A stretch of 64,000 nt of DNA from Rhodoluna sp. (lineage in GTDB: Bacteria > Actinomycetota > Actinomycetes > Actinomycetales > Microbacteriaceae). This document shows positions 29,764 through 37,520 of this stretch, piece after piece. The notes under the pieces are model-generated. The model searched no databases. It had not been told where the DNA came from and saw only the letters and a list, made by a program, of their open reading frames with translations. How positions within the stretch are numbered: the stretch's first letter is position 1; the number at the start of each line of letters is the position of its first letter. The stretch spans positions 310,001 to 374,000 of the forward strand of contig JAHEBZ010000003.1 in NCBI GenBank assembly GCA_024641985.1, read 5' to 3'. Made by a program: the position numbers and the translations under genes.

Positions 29764-30944
29764 TGACAACCTCAAATGCAACCATTCCGGTTCAACACGG
29801 AATGGCAGAACACAGTCATGGCGCAGGAGTGCCGGTTCAAACTCGCAGCGAACGTGTGCGATCGGGCAATGTGGCCGACTTTGCGCCGGTTTCGAAGCGC
29901 GAAGAGCAATATCGCTACATAACCAGCGAACAGCTTGCCGGTCTCGATGCCGACAACCTCGACGAATACGTTGGCGACATCTCGATCAAACACCCCGATG
30001 GCGTTACTACGGCCTGGGTTGGAACCGAGCACCCGGCTTTCGGTGGCGCGGGCCTTCCTGAGGATCGCCCAAGTGCGGCCGCTTGGGGTTCTGCACAGCA
30101 GGCGTATCTTGTAACCATTCCGGGTGATGCAAAATCAGACTGCGAAATTCAGCTCGGAATTGATTCTGAAAGCGACGCACCAAGTGCGCTGCACGTAATC
30201 ATCGAAGCCAAACCATTCGCCCGTGGCACAGTCATTCTTGACCACAAGGGCGATGCAATTCTGGGTGAAAACGTCGAAATCATCGTTGGCGATGAAGCCG
30301 ACATCACGGTAATTTCGATCCAAGACTGGAACTCGAAGTCGGTTCACAACTCTTCGCAGTTTGCCAAACTCGGCCGAAACGCCAAATTGCGCCACCTGGT
30401 GGTTAGCCTTGGCGGCAAGACCGTTCGCGTTTCAACATCTGCCGAATTTGCGGCACCAGGCTCAGAAGTAGAACTTCTTGGCATGTATTTCGCTGACGCT
30501 GGTCAATATTTAGAAAACCGCCTTTACGTAGACCACGCTGTGCCGAACTGCAAGTCTCGTGTGACCTACAAGGGTGCCTTGCAAGGCGAAAAGGCACACA
30601 CCGTGTGGGTTGGCGATGTCTTGATTCGTCAGGCAGCCGAAGGCACCGACACCTACGAACTAAACCGCAACCTGTTGCTCACCGACGGTGCGCGCGCAGA
30701 TTCTGTGCCAAACCTCGAAATTGAAACCGGCAAAATCGAGGGTGCGGGTCACGCAAGTGCCAGCGGCCGCTTCGATGATGAGCAGTTGTTCTATTTACAA
30801 GCCCGCGGCATTAACGAGCGCGAAGCTCGCCGCCTAGTGGTGCGCGGTTTCTTAAACGAAATCATCCAAAAAATCGGAAACGAAGAAATCGAAAGCCGCC
30901 TCTCGGCGTCGATCGAAGCAGAACTCGAAAGGAGCGGCTCATAA
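29763..30944 (+). CDS. sufD: Fe-S cluster assembly protein SufD
   Basis: 393 residues, starting at a GTG that overlaps the sufB stop; GGAAGGGG lies upstream inside sufB. It is a SufBD-family beta-helix with the C-terminal block DDEQLFYLQARGINEREARRL shared with SufB. The conserved His near the SufC interface is seen in the GAGHASASGRFD segment. SufD partners SufB and SufC in the SufBC2D scaffold and is needed for iron acquisition. The next gene begins within its stop codon. Confidence 0.95.
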   Translation: MTTSNATIPVQHGMAEHSHGAGVPVQTRSERVRSGNVADFAPVSKREEQYRYITSEQLAGLDADNLDEYVGDISIKHPDGVTTAWVGTEHPAFGGAGLPEDRPSAAAWGSAQQAYLVTIPGDAKSDCEIQLGIDSESDAPSALHVIIEAKPFARGTVILDHKGDAILGENVEIIVGDEADITVISIQDWNSKSVHNSSQFAKLGRNAKLRHLVVSLGGKTVRVSTSAEFAAPGSEVELLGMYFADAGQYLENRLYVDHAVPNCKSRVTYKGALQGEKAHTVWVGDVLIRQAAEGTDTYELNRNLLLTDGARADSVPNLEIETGKIEGAGHASASGRFDDEQLFYLQARGINEREARRLVVRGFLNEIIQKIGNEEIESRLSASIEAELERSGS

Positions 30945-31258
30945 TGGCTGTTCGCATCTGTGCGGTCGAAGACATCAAGCTAGGCAAGGCACTTCGAATC
31001 AAGGTAGGCGACGAAGCGATTGCCATCGTTCGAACCAAGGCCGATAAGGTTTTTGCTCTCGACGACAAGTGTTCACACGGCGAGATTTCACTTTCTGAAG
31101 GCTTTATCGACAACGAAACCATCGAATGCTGGGCACACGGCGCAAAATTTTCGCTTGAGACCGGCGAAGCCCTTACCCTCCCGGCTTTTGAGCCGGTGGC
31201 TAAATACGAGGTGATCATCGACAACGGTGACATCTACCTCGAAATAGACGCCGAATAA
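30944..31258 (+). CDS. Rieske [2Fe-2S] ferredoxin-like protein of the suf operon
   Basis: 104 residues forming a single Rieske domain. The cluster ligands are in CSHGEISL (Cys and His) and CWAHGAKF (Cys and His), the C-x-H...C-x-x-H spacing of bacterial Rieske ferredoxins. It resembles the ferredoxin subunit of non-heme iron oxygenases, but no oxygenase is nearby. Its place between sufD and sufC, with AAGGAG before the ATG, suggests it supplies electrons for cluster assembly or is an early client. That role is inferred from context only. Confidence 0.92.
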   Translation: MAVRICAVEDIKLGKALRIKVGDEAIAIVRTKADKVFALDDKCSHGEISLSEGFIDNETIECWAHGAKFSLETGEALTLPAFEPVAKYEVIIDNGDIYLEIDAE

Positions 31259-31289
31259 ACCGAAACTTAGAAAAGAAAACGAGCTAAAA

Positions 31290-32042
31290 ATGGCAATTCT
31301 TCAGATCAAGAACCTGCACGTAACAGTCGAAACCGAGCAAGGCACCAAAGAGATCCTCAAGGGTGTAGACCTAACCATTCGCAGTGGCGAGACTCACGCG
31401 ATCATGGGCCCAAACGGTTCAGGCAAGTCAACTCTGGCCTACACAATCGCCGGGCACCCAAAATACACCGTTACCGAGGGCGAGATTCTGCTCGACGGCG
31501 AGGATGTTCTTGAAATGTCGGTTGACGAACGCGCGCGCGCCGGAGTCTTTTTGGCCATGCAATACCCGGTCGAAATTCCTGGAGTTTCGGTGTCAAACTT
31601 CTTGCGCACCGCCAATACTGCCATCTCGGGCGAGGCGCCTGCACTTCGCACCTGGATCAAAGATGTGCGCGCAGCCATGGACTCGCTGAAAATGGACTCT
31701 ACCTTCACCGAGCGCAACGTAAACGAAGGATTCTCGGGTGGCGAAAAGAAGCGCCACGAGATTTTGCAGCTTGAGCTTTTGAAGCCAAAATTTGCAGTAC
31801 TTGACGAGACCGACTCTGGGCTCGACGTTGACGCGCTAAAAATTGTTTCAGAAGGCGTAAACCGAGCAAAAGAAGCAAACGATTTCGGCCTCTTGCTTAT
31901 CACCCACTACACCCGAATTTTGAACTACATCAAGCCAGATTTCGTGCACGTTTTTGTTGCCGGCAAGATTGCCGAGCAGGGCGGCCCAGAGCTGGCCGAG
32001 CGCCTCGAAGCCGAGGGCTACGACCGTTTCGTGAAGGCCTAG
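31290..32042 (+). CDS. sufC: Fe-S cluster assembly ATPase SufC
   Basis: 250 residues with complete ABC ATPase motifs. Walker A is GPNGSGKSTLAYT near residue 38; the signature FSGGEKKRHEILQ is the SufC form. Walker B is AVLDETDSGLD, and the SufC-typical Asp-Glu-Thr-Asp replaces the usual DEPT. ATP hydrolysis drives the shape change of the SufBC2D scaffold. It lies 31 bases after the Rieske gene and three bases before the sufT-like gene. Confidence 0.97.
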   Translation: MAILQIKNLHVTVETEQGTKEILKGVDLTIRSGETHAIMGPNGSGKSTLAYTIAGHPKYTVTEGEILLDGEDVLEMSVDERARAGVFLAMQYPVEIPGVSVSNFLRTANTAISGEAPALRTWIKDVRAAMDSLKMDSTFTERNVNEGFSGGEKKRHEILQLELLKPKFAVLDETDSGLDVDALKIVSEGVNRAKEANDFGLLLITHYTRILNYIKPDFVHVFVAGKIAEQGGPELAERLEAEGYDRFVKA

Positions 32043-32045
32043 ATC

Positions 32046-32375
32046 TTGGCTGAGACAGAACTCGAACCGGCCCTTTATGACGCCGTAATCGAGGCGTTGA
32101 AAGACGTGATCGACCCAGAAATCGGTGTGAACATCGTTGATCTTGGTTTGATCTATGGCTTGCAGCGCTCTGAAGACGGAAACCTTTTGATCAACATGAC
32201 TCTTACCTCGGCTGGCTGCCCGCTAACCGACGTTCTCGAAGAACAAACGGCAGAGTCGCTAGATGGCGTGGTTGATGCCTTCAGAATTAACTGGGTCTGG
32301 ATGCCACCTTGGGGGCCAGAGAAGATTACCGAAGATGGCAGAGAGCAAATGCGAGCCATCGGCTTTTCGATTTAG
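32046..32375 (+). CDS. sufT: SufT / MIP18-family (DUF59) Fe-S maturation protein
   Basis: 109 residues of the DUF59 fold. The conserved DVIDPEIGVNIVDLGLIY block lies near residue 20, and the hallmark Cys is in TSAGCPLTDVL near residue 58. Proteins of this class (SufT, PaaD, eukaryotic CIA2/MIP18) help deliver iron-sulfur clusters to target proteins. It starts with TTG three bases after sufC. It closes the operon at a strong bidirectional terminator. No sufS or sufU is present in this operon. Confidence 0.9.
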   Translation: MAETELEPALYDAVIEALKDVIDPEIGVNIVDLGLIYGLQRSEDGNLLINMTLTSAGCPLTDVLEEQTAESLDGVVDAFRINWVWMPPWGPEKITEDGREQMRAIGFSI

Positions 32376-32380
32376 CCAAA

Positions 32381-32411
32381 AAAATCCCTCGGCCAGTAGC
32401 CGAGGGATTTT
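32381..32411. terminator. Bidirectional terminator between sufT and bioY
   Basis: A perfect 13-bp stem (32381-32393 with 32399-32411), loop CAGTA, flanked by A-run and T-run. It serves the convergent suf operon (+) and bioY (-). Confidence 0.93.
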
Positions 32412-32431
32412 TTGTTTCAAATTCTTTTGAA

Positions 32432-33016
32432 TTAGCCCTTGATCTTCTTGACCAAAGCCCAGGCCGAAGGAAGCAACGCTCCGGCAGCAACGGCCTTCAC
32501 GACATCCCAGACCATAAACGGCACCATGAAACCAGTGGTCGAGGCCAGGTCGCCGCCAAAGGCGACTGCTGCCAAAACCGGAATACCGACTGCGTAGATG
32601 ACAACTGAACCAGCTGCATAGCTAGCGAACATCTTCAGAGCGTTTGAGCTCCAGTTCTTTTCGGCTAGGTAACCGACCAAAGCAGCCGCCACGATAAAGC
32701 CAAAAATGAAGCCACCGGTTGCGCCAAACAAGACCGAAACGCCGTGAGAGGCATCAGAGAAAATTGGCAAGCCGATTGCGCCTAGAACCGCGTATAGCGC
32801 CATCGAGAGAGCGCCGCGGGTTGAACCAAGCGTTGCGCCAACTAGCAGAACAGCGAGGGTCTGAAAGGTGAACGGCACTGGGCTGGTAGGAATTGCGAGC
32901 TGAGCCGCAACGGCAGTTAGAGCGGTGCCAGAAACGACGAGGGCTACGTCTACAGCCAAGCTGCGTGGAACAACTCTGTCGATGATGGTTGGGCGGGTAG
33001 CTAGCAATAGTGACAT
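32432..33016 (-). CDS. bioY: Biotin transporter BioY (S component)
   Basis: 194 residues with about six membrane helices. BioY signatures are visible: IPTSPVPFTFQTLAVLLVG near residue 42, GLPIF, and GATGGFIFGF in the middle. BioY binds biotin and works with an energy-coupling (ECF) ATPase module or alone. No bioM/bioN pair is next to it, so it must use a shared module elsewhere or act alone. GGAGTT precedes the ATG. No biotin synthesis gene is in the window. Confidence 0.93.
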   Translation of the reverse strand: MSLLLATRPTIIDRVVPRSLAVDVALVVSGTALTAVAAQLAIPTSPVPFTFQTLAVLLVGATLGSTRGALSMALYAVLGAIGLPIFSDASHGVSVLFGATGGFIFGFIVAAALVGYLAEKNWSSNALKMFASYAAGSVVIYAVGIPVLAAVAFGGDLASTTGFMVPFMVWDVVKAVAAGALLPSAWALVKKIKG

Positions 33017-33123
33017 GTGAACTCCAATGGGGATAAAAAAGTCTTGTCTCGATTGTAGACTGGGACTTTTGTGGGCAACCCACTATTAGTGACTAAAATC
33101 CACACCAATTTTTGGAGTATTGC
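33017..33123. promoter_or_regulatory. bioY/ABC-F divergent region with three inverted repeats
   Basis: The 107-base spacer holds three stacked symmetric elements. The first is an interrupted hairpin, AAAAGTC (33037-33043) with GACTTTT (33064-33070) plus an inner GTCT/AGAC. The second is GTGGG-CAA-CCCAC (33071-33083). The third is TTAGT-G-ACTAA (33086-33096). These could be operators for bioY (for example a BirA- or BioQ-type repressor) or part of the ABC-F promoter. The assignment is inference. Confidence 0.4.
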
Positions 33124-34722
33124 ATGCTTGCCGTTAGCGACCTAGAGATTCGCATTGGTGCACGCACATTGATGTCGGGCGTGAACTTCAAAGTCGACAA
33201 GGGCGACAAAGTTGGTCTTGTTGGCCGAAATGGTGCCGGCAAAACCACATTGACCAAAATTTTGGCAGGCGACGGCCAGCCAGATCAGGGCAAGGTTTCA
33301 CGCGGGGGAGAGATCGGCTATCTGCCGCAAGACCCAAGAACCGGCGACCCAGAAGAACTTGCCAGAACTCGAATTTTGAATGCACGCGGTCTTGGTGACC
33401 TGTTGGCCGAGATGAACAAAGCAACCGAAGACATGGGCAGCATTGACGAAAAGGTTTACGACGCAGCCATGGAGCGTTATTCAAAACTAGAAGAGCGCTT
33501 TCAGGCCGGTGGTGGTTATTCGGCTGAGGCCGAAGCCGCTGCTATCGCAAGCAATTTGGGCATCAAAGAACACATTCTCGAGCAACAACTAAAAACACTT
33601 TCTGGCGGTCAACGTCGTCGCATCGAGCTGGCTCGAATTCTATTCTCGAACGCCGAAACCATGATTCTCGACGAACCGACAAACCACCTCGATGCCGATT
33701 CCGTAATGTGGCTACGTGATTTCTTGAAGAGTTATCAGGGCGGTCTAATCGTGATTAGTCACGATGTCGACCTCGTAGAAGAAACCGTAAACCGCGTTTT
33801 TTATCTCGATGCCATGCGTTGCGTGATCGACATCTACAACATGGGTTGGCGCGCTTACCAAAAGGCCCGCGAAACCGACGAAGAGCGCCGCAAGCGCGAG
33901 CGTTCGATTGCTGAAAAGAAGGCCAGCACGCTGCAACTTCAGGCAGCCAAATTCGGCGCCAAGGCTAGCAAAGCATCGGCCGCCCACCAAATGGTTCGCC
34001 GAGCCGAAAAGCTGCTAAGTGGCCTCGATGATGTGCGCGAAGTCGACCGGGTAGCAAAAATCAAGTTTCCCGACCCAGCTCCGTGCGGTCGCACACCTCT
34101 CATGGCCAACAATCTCTCCAAGAGTTATGGCTCACTCGAAATTTTCACTGCCGTCGACCTTGCCATCGACAAGGGCTCGAAGGTTGTCATCATCGGTCTC
34201 AACGGTGCCGGCAAAACCACAATGTTGCGCATGTTGGCTGGGCTCGACACACCCGATACCGGCGAAATTGTGCCGGGTCACGGGCTAAAAATTGGTTATT
34301 TCGCTCAAGAGCACGAAACTCTCGATGTTTCTAAGACTGTGCTCGAAAACATGCAGCGAGCCGCTCCACAGCTTGCCGATACCGATGCACGTAAGGTTCT
34401 CGGTTCGTTCCTCTTCACCGGAGACGACGTAAACAAGCCCGCAGGTGTTTTGAGTGGTGGCGAAAAAACTCGTTTGGCACTCGCTTCACTTGTGGTTTCA
34501 TCGGCTAACGTGTTGTTGCTCGATGAGCCAACCAACAACCTCGACCCAGCCAGCCGCGAAGAGATTTTGCGAGCCCTGAGCACCTTTACCGGTGCCGTGG
34601 TGCTTGTTTCACACGATGTTGGTGCCGTTGTGGCCTTGAACCCAGAGCGAGTTCTGATTTTGCCAGACGGCGATGAAGACCACTGGAACGATGGCTATGC
34701 CGAGCTCATTTCACTGAGCTAA
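33124..34722 (+). CDS. ABC-F family ATPase (translation factor type)
   Basis: 532 residues from the ATG at 33124, seven bases after TTTGGAG; an upstream in-frame TTG at 33112 overlaps that ribosome site and is less likely. It has two ABC modules: GRNGAGKTTLTKIL with LSGGQRRRIELARI, and GLNGAGKTTMLRML with LSGGEKTRLALASL. A charged linker between them (about 230-310) is rich in Arg, Lys and Ala. There are no membrane segments. ABC-F proteins act on ribosomes; the exact subfamily cannot be told. It resembles the housekeeping actinobacterial type, so antibiotic resistance should not be assumed. Confidence 0.92.
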   Translation: MLAVSDLEIRIGARTLMSGVNFKVDKGDKVGLVGRNGAGKTTLTKILAGDGQPDQGKVSRGGEIGYLPQDPRTGDPEELARTRILNARGLGDLLAEMNKATEDMGSIDEKVYDAAMERYSKLEERFQAGGGYSAEAEAAAIASNLGIKEHILEQQLKTLSGGQRRRIELARILFSNAETMILDEPTNHLDADSVMWLRDFLKSYQGGLIVISHDVDLVEETVNRVFYLDAMRCVIDIYNMGWRAYQKARETDEERRKRERSIAEKKASTLQLQAAKFGAKASKASAAHQMVRRAEKLLSGLDDVREVDRVAKIKFPDPAPCGRTPLMANNLSKSYGSLEIFTAVDLAIDKGSKVVIIGLNGAGKTTMLRMLAGLDTPDTGEIVPGHGLKIGYFAQEHETLDVSKTVLENMQRAAPQLADTDARKVLGSFLFTGDDVNKPAGVLSGGEKTRLALASLVVSSANVLLLDEPTNNLDPASREEILRALSTFTGAVVLVSHDVGAVVALNPERVLILPDGDEDHWNDGYAELISLS

Positions 34723-34737
34723 CCTCAACACCAATTT

Positions 34738-35556
34738 CTACAAGGCATCTTCGGCGTTTTTATCGTCATCGCCAACTTTTTTTCTGACTTTAGGTTGAAA
34801 ACTAGGGTCTTGAGCCATGCGCCTAATGCGCAATTCTTGCCGCACACCCCACCACAGAGCACCGAACGCCATTAGTGCAAAAAGAATCCATTGCATGGCA
34901 TAACTCAGATGATTGCCCTCGTTTAGATCGGGGCGCCCGAGAATCTTGGGCAAGGTTTTATCAGATTGGTAGCTTTCGCCGAGTCGAACGTAAACAGAGT
35001 TAATTGAAGGGCCTGAAGAGTCGAGGGCCTCGAAAAGCTTTGCCGAGTTTATGCTGGCCAATTGCCCAGCGGGAGCCGATTTACCGGTTTCGGGTTCGGT
35101 TACTCGCAATCGACCCCAAATCTTGAAATTACCCGAGCTTGGCAGCGGAATCAGATCTGGCTCGTCTTGGGCATTACCTGATGGCAGCCAGCCCGTTTCA
35201 ACGGCCACCAATGTGCCATCTATGGTTTTGAATGGAATCAACTGCAAAAATCCGGCGGTTCCGTTGTAAGGGCGGTTACGCACTAAAACTGCCTCTGCTG
35301 GCAGGAACGAACCTTCTAGCTCTACCGGCCGCCACTCATTTTGGGCGTCAAAAGGCTGGGTTAGGTCTTCGATCGAAACTAGTGGTTGATCAAAGTTGTG
35401 TTGAACCAGCTCAATGCGAGCAACGGCTTCTGCCCGCCTCGAAAATTGCCACTGGGACAAAAACACGCAGGCCACTGCAAAAACGCTCGCCAGAGCCAAC
35501 CAGGCCAGCCAACGCTTCCAAGATTCCTTCAACCAGCTGGCCGAAATTGAGCTCAT
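34738..35556 (-). CDS. SURF1-family cytochrome oxidase biogenesis protein
   Basis: 272 residues with one membrane helix near the N-terminus (about 17-34) and one near the C-terminus (about 222-240), with an extracytoplasmic domain between. This is the SURF1/Shy1 layout. The segments WQFSRRAEAVARI, VLVRNRPYNGTAGF, VETGWLPSG and LSYAMQWILFALMAFG fit the family. SURF1 helps insert heme A into cytochrome oxidase subunit I, fitting the ctaA/ctaB genes nearby. AAAGGTGAT precedes the ATG, which overlaps the previous stop by one base. Confidence 0.92.
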   Translation of the reverse strand: MSSISASWLKESWKRWLAWLALASVFAVACVFLSQWQFSRRAEAVARIELVQHNFDQPLVSIEDLTQPFDAQNEWRPVELEGSFLPAEAVLVRNRPYNGTAGFLQLIPFKTIDGTLVAVETGWLPSGNAQDEPDLIPLPSSGNFKIWGRLRVTEPETGKSAPAGQLASINSAKLFEALDSSGPSINSVYVRLGESYQSDKTLPKILGRPDLNEGNHLSYAMQWILFALMAFGALWWGVRQELRIRRMAQDPSFQPKVRKKVGDDDKNAEDAL

Positions 35557-35756
35557 CAGATCACCTTTGCTTCGAGGAAGAATCCTCGAACTCGTAAGTA
35601 GTCAATCAGAAAGTCTTGATGCTCGAGGCACGCCAACCAAGTTTTAGTTCTGCCATCGAAATGTATTTTGAGGTTGCACCAGATGATTTGCTGCGACGCA
35701 ACAGACACGCAGCCCGCCCTAGAGCATTTTTGATAAGCGGGGGATTGCTGAAGCAT
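35556..35756 (-). CDS. Small Cys/His protein between DUF3099 and SURF1
   Basis: 66 residues that exactly fill the space between the two neighbours. Its ATG uses the last base of the DUF3099 stop and its TGA overlaps the SURF1 ATG. It has two potential metal-binding pairs, KCSRAGC near residues 11-16 and LACLEH near residues 42-45, with a hydrophobic helix after them. I recall similar short proteins next to SURF1 in other Microbacteriaceae; their function is unknown to me. The tight spacing and Cys/His pattern argue that it is a real gene, perhaps linked to oxidase assembly (inference). Confidence 0.75.
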   Translation of the reverse strand: MLQQSPAYQKCSRAGCVSVASQQIIWCNLKIHFDGRTKTWLACLEHQDFLIDYLRVRGFFLEAKVI

Positions 35757-36034
35757 TACTTGTTATCGGACGTGTTTGTTTTGGCAAAAACATCGGCGGA
35801 AATTGTGATTGTTGGCGCCACCACTTTGGGAAGTGAATTTTTTGCTTGCCCGTTGCCTTGAGCATTGGCGAGCACAACCGCAAAATATGGCAGCAAGATT
35901 GCTCCGGCAAAAAACACCCACATCAGCCAGCCTTGAACCACCATTGCAAGAATCAGACAGACCACACGAATCGACATAGCCAGGGTGTATCGCAGCATTC
36001 GCTGCTTGCGCTCCTGCTCAGGAGACACGCCCAC
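35756..36034 (-). CDS. DUF3099-type small membrane protein
   Basis: 92 residues from a GTG at 36034. It has two membrane helices (about 16-34 and 37-55) preceded by the basic stretch ERKQRMLRYTLAM, which fits the actinobacterial DUF3099 family. The GTG lacks a ribosome site. A perfect GGAGGT (36066-36071) lies four bases before an in-frame ATT at 36061, which would add nine residues (SKPQSATA after the start) resembling the family N-terminus. An in-frame stop lies just above. Function unknown; it leads the unit with the Cys/His protein and SURF1. Confidence 0.8.
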   Translation of the reverse strand: MGVSPEQERKQRMLRYTLAMSIRVVCLILAMVVQGWLMWVFFAGAILLPYFAVVLANAQGNGQAKNSLPKVVAPTITISADVFAKTNTSDNK

Positions 36035-36180
36035 CGCTGTGGCACTCTGGGGTTTGCTAATCTCTACCTCCGGCTAAGAATTGTGGGCAGCCAACTTATT
36101 CAAGAATAAGTCAAAGGCTAGACTTCACTTGTCCCAAGCATCGACGAACTAGTTGTATTCCCCGGAAAGAGAGCTTCTAA

Positions 36181-36891
36181 ATGACCCAGGCAAGAACCGT
36201 TCTAGTTACCGGCGGAAACCGCGGAATCGGCCGTTCTATTGCAGAAGAGTTTGTGCGCCTTGGCCACCGAGTGGCAGTAACTGTGCGAAGCGGCGAGGGG
36301 CCAGCAGGAACACTAAGTGTGATTGCAGATGTAACCGACCCAGCCTCGCTAGACAAGGCTTTCGCTGAAGTCGAAGAAAAGCTGGGCGCAATCGAAATTT
36401 TGGTTGCCAATGCCGGTATCACGCGCGACACCCTGTTGATGCGCATGACCGATGAAGAGTTTGAGGATGTAGTTAACACCAACCTGAACGGTGTTTTTAG
36501 AGTTTTGCGTCGAGCAACCAAGGGCATGATCAAAGCGCGTTTTGGTCGAGTAATTTTGATCGGTAGCGTGGTTGGGCTGCTTGGCTCGGCAGGTCAGGTA
36601 AATTATTCGGCAACCAAGTCAGCACTGGTGGGAATGGCTCGCTCGGTAACTCGCGAGCTTGGAGCGCGCGGAATCACGGCAAACGTTGTGGCCCCGGGCT
36701 TCATCGACACAGACATGACCGCGGCTCTGCCAGAGGCACAGCAAGACGACTATAAAAAGAAAATTCCGGCCGGTCGTTTTGCACAGCCAGAAGAAGTTGC
36801 CAAGGTAGTTGCCTGGTTGGCAAGCGAAGATGCAGCATACATTTCTGGTGCCGTAATTCCGGTTGACGGCGGCCTAGGAATGGGTCACTAA
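36181..36891 (+). CDS. fabG: 3-oxoacyl-ACP reductase (short-chain dehydrogenase)
   Basis: 236 residues. The NAD(P) loop is TGGNRGIGRS near residue 10, NAG lies near residue 78, the catalytic Ser is in ILIGSVVG, and Tyr and Lys are in YSATKSAL (Y-x3-K). It resembles MabA/FabG, which reduces 3-oxoacyl-ACP in fatty acid elongation. Other SDR activities are possible. A TAGACT at 36119-36124 could be the -10 of a promoter with a leader of about 50 bases; AGAGAG serves as a ribosome site. Its stop interlocks with the convergent serB stop. Confidence 0.9.
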   Translation: MTQARTVLVTGGNRGIGRSIAEEFVRLGHRVAVTVRSGEGPAGTLSVIADVTDPASLDKAFAEVEEKLGAIEILVANAGITRDTLLMRMTDEEFEDVVNTNLNGVFRVLRRATKGMIKARFGRVILIGSVVGLLGSAGQVNYSATKSALVGMARSVTRELGARGITANVVAPGFIDTDMTAALPEAQQDDYKKKIPAGRFAQPEEVAKVVAWLASEDAAYISGAVIPVDGGLGMGH

Positions 36892-37520
36892 AGCCCAAGC
36901 ACCGCTATCAGCGCCGACAAATCATGTTCTTCGATAACTAGATCGGCTTGTTCTCGAACTATTGGCTTGGCATTGAAGGCCACACCCAGATTGGCTAGCG
37001 CCAGCATGTCTAGGTCGTTTGCGCCGTCTCCCACGGCAACCGTATTGTGCATAGGAATGCCGCAAATAGCAGCCCACTCCGCCAAGGCTTCGGCCTTTGC
37101 CGTGCGGTCGATAATTTTGCCAAGCACTCGACCGGTTAGTTTTCCGTTGGTCACTTCGAGATCATTCGCCCTAGCAAAATCAAGTTGCAACAACTCCGCA
37201 AGTGGCGTTAGAACCTGAGTGAAGCCGCCCGAAACTGCGCCAACTTTTCCGCCAGAGGCATGAACGGCATCGATCAGCTCTTTTGCGCCGCGGGTGACGG
37301 TGACGCGATCAAAGACATCGGCAAAAACCGACTCTGGCAAGCCCTCAAGAGCTTTCACTCGCTCAATCAGGCTCTCGGCAAAATCAAGTTCGCCCGCCAT
37401 CGCGCGTTCGGTAACAGCTGCAACCTGGGCGCGCTTGCCGGCAACTTCAGCCAATAATTCGATCACTTCATCTTCAATGAGGGTTGAATCAACATCGAAG
37501 ATCACAAAAAATTTGGTCAC
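36888..37520 (-). CDS. serB: Phosphoserine phosphatase
   Basis: 210 residues of the HAD superfamily. The nucleophile motif is [14 protein letters not shown] near residue 8, motif II is [10 protein letters not shown] near residue 97, and motif IV is [11 protein letters not shown] near residue 161. This is the SerB pattern without the N-terminal ACT domains. It makes serine from phosphoserine. It begins four bases inside glgC and ends interlocked with fabG (CTAA). Confidence 0.92.
   Translation of the reverse strand: MTKFFVIFDVDSTLIEDEVIELLAEVAGKRAQVAAVTERAMAGELDFAESLIERVKALEGLPESVFADVFDRVTVTRGAKELIDAVHASGGKVGAVSGGFTQVLTPLAELLQLDFARANDLEVTNGKLTGRVLGKIIDRTAKAEALAEWAAICGIPMHNTVAVGDGANDLDMLALANLGVAFNAKPIVREQADLVIEEHDLSALIAVLGL

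Noticed and set aside
33124-34722. ABC-F gene as an antibiotic resistance factor
   Set aside because: The linker and context fit the housekeeping actinobacterial type; nothing links it to a resistance cassette.
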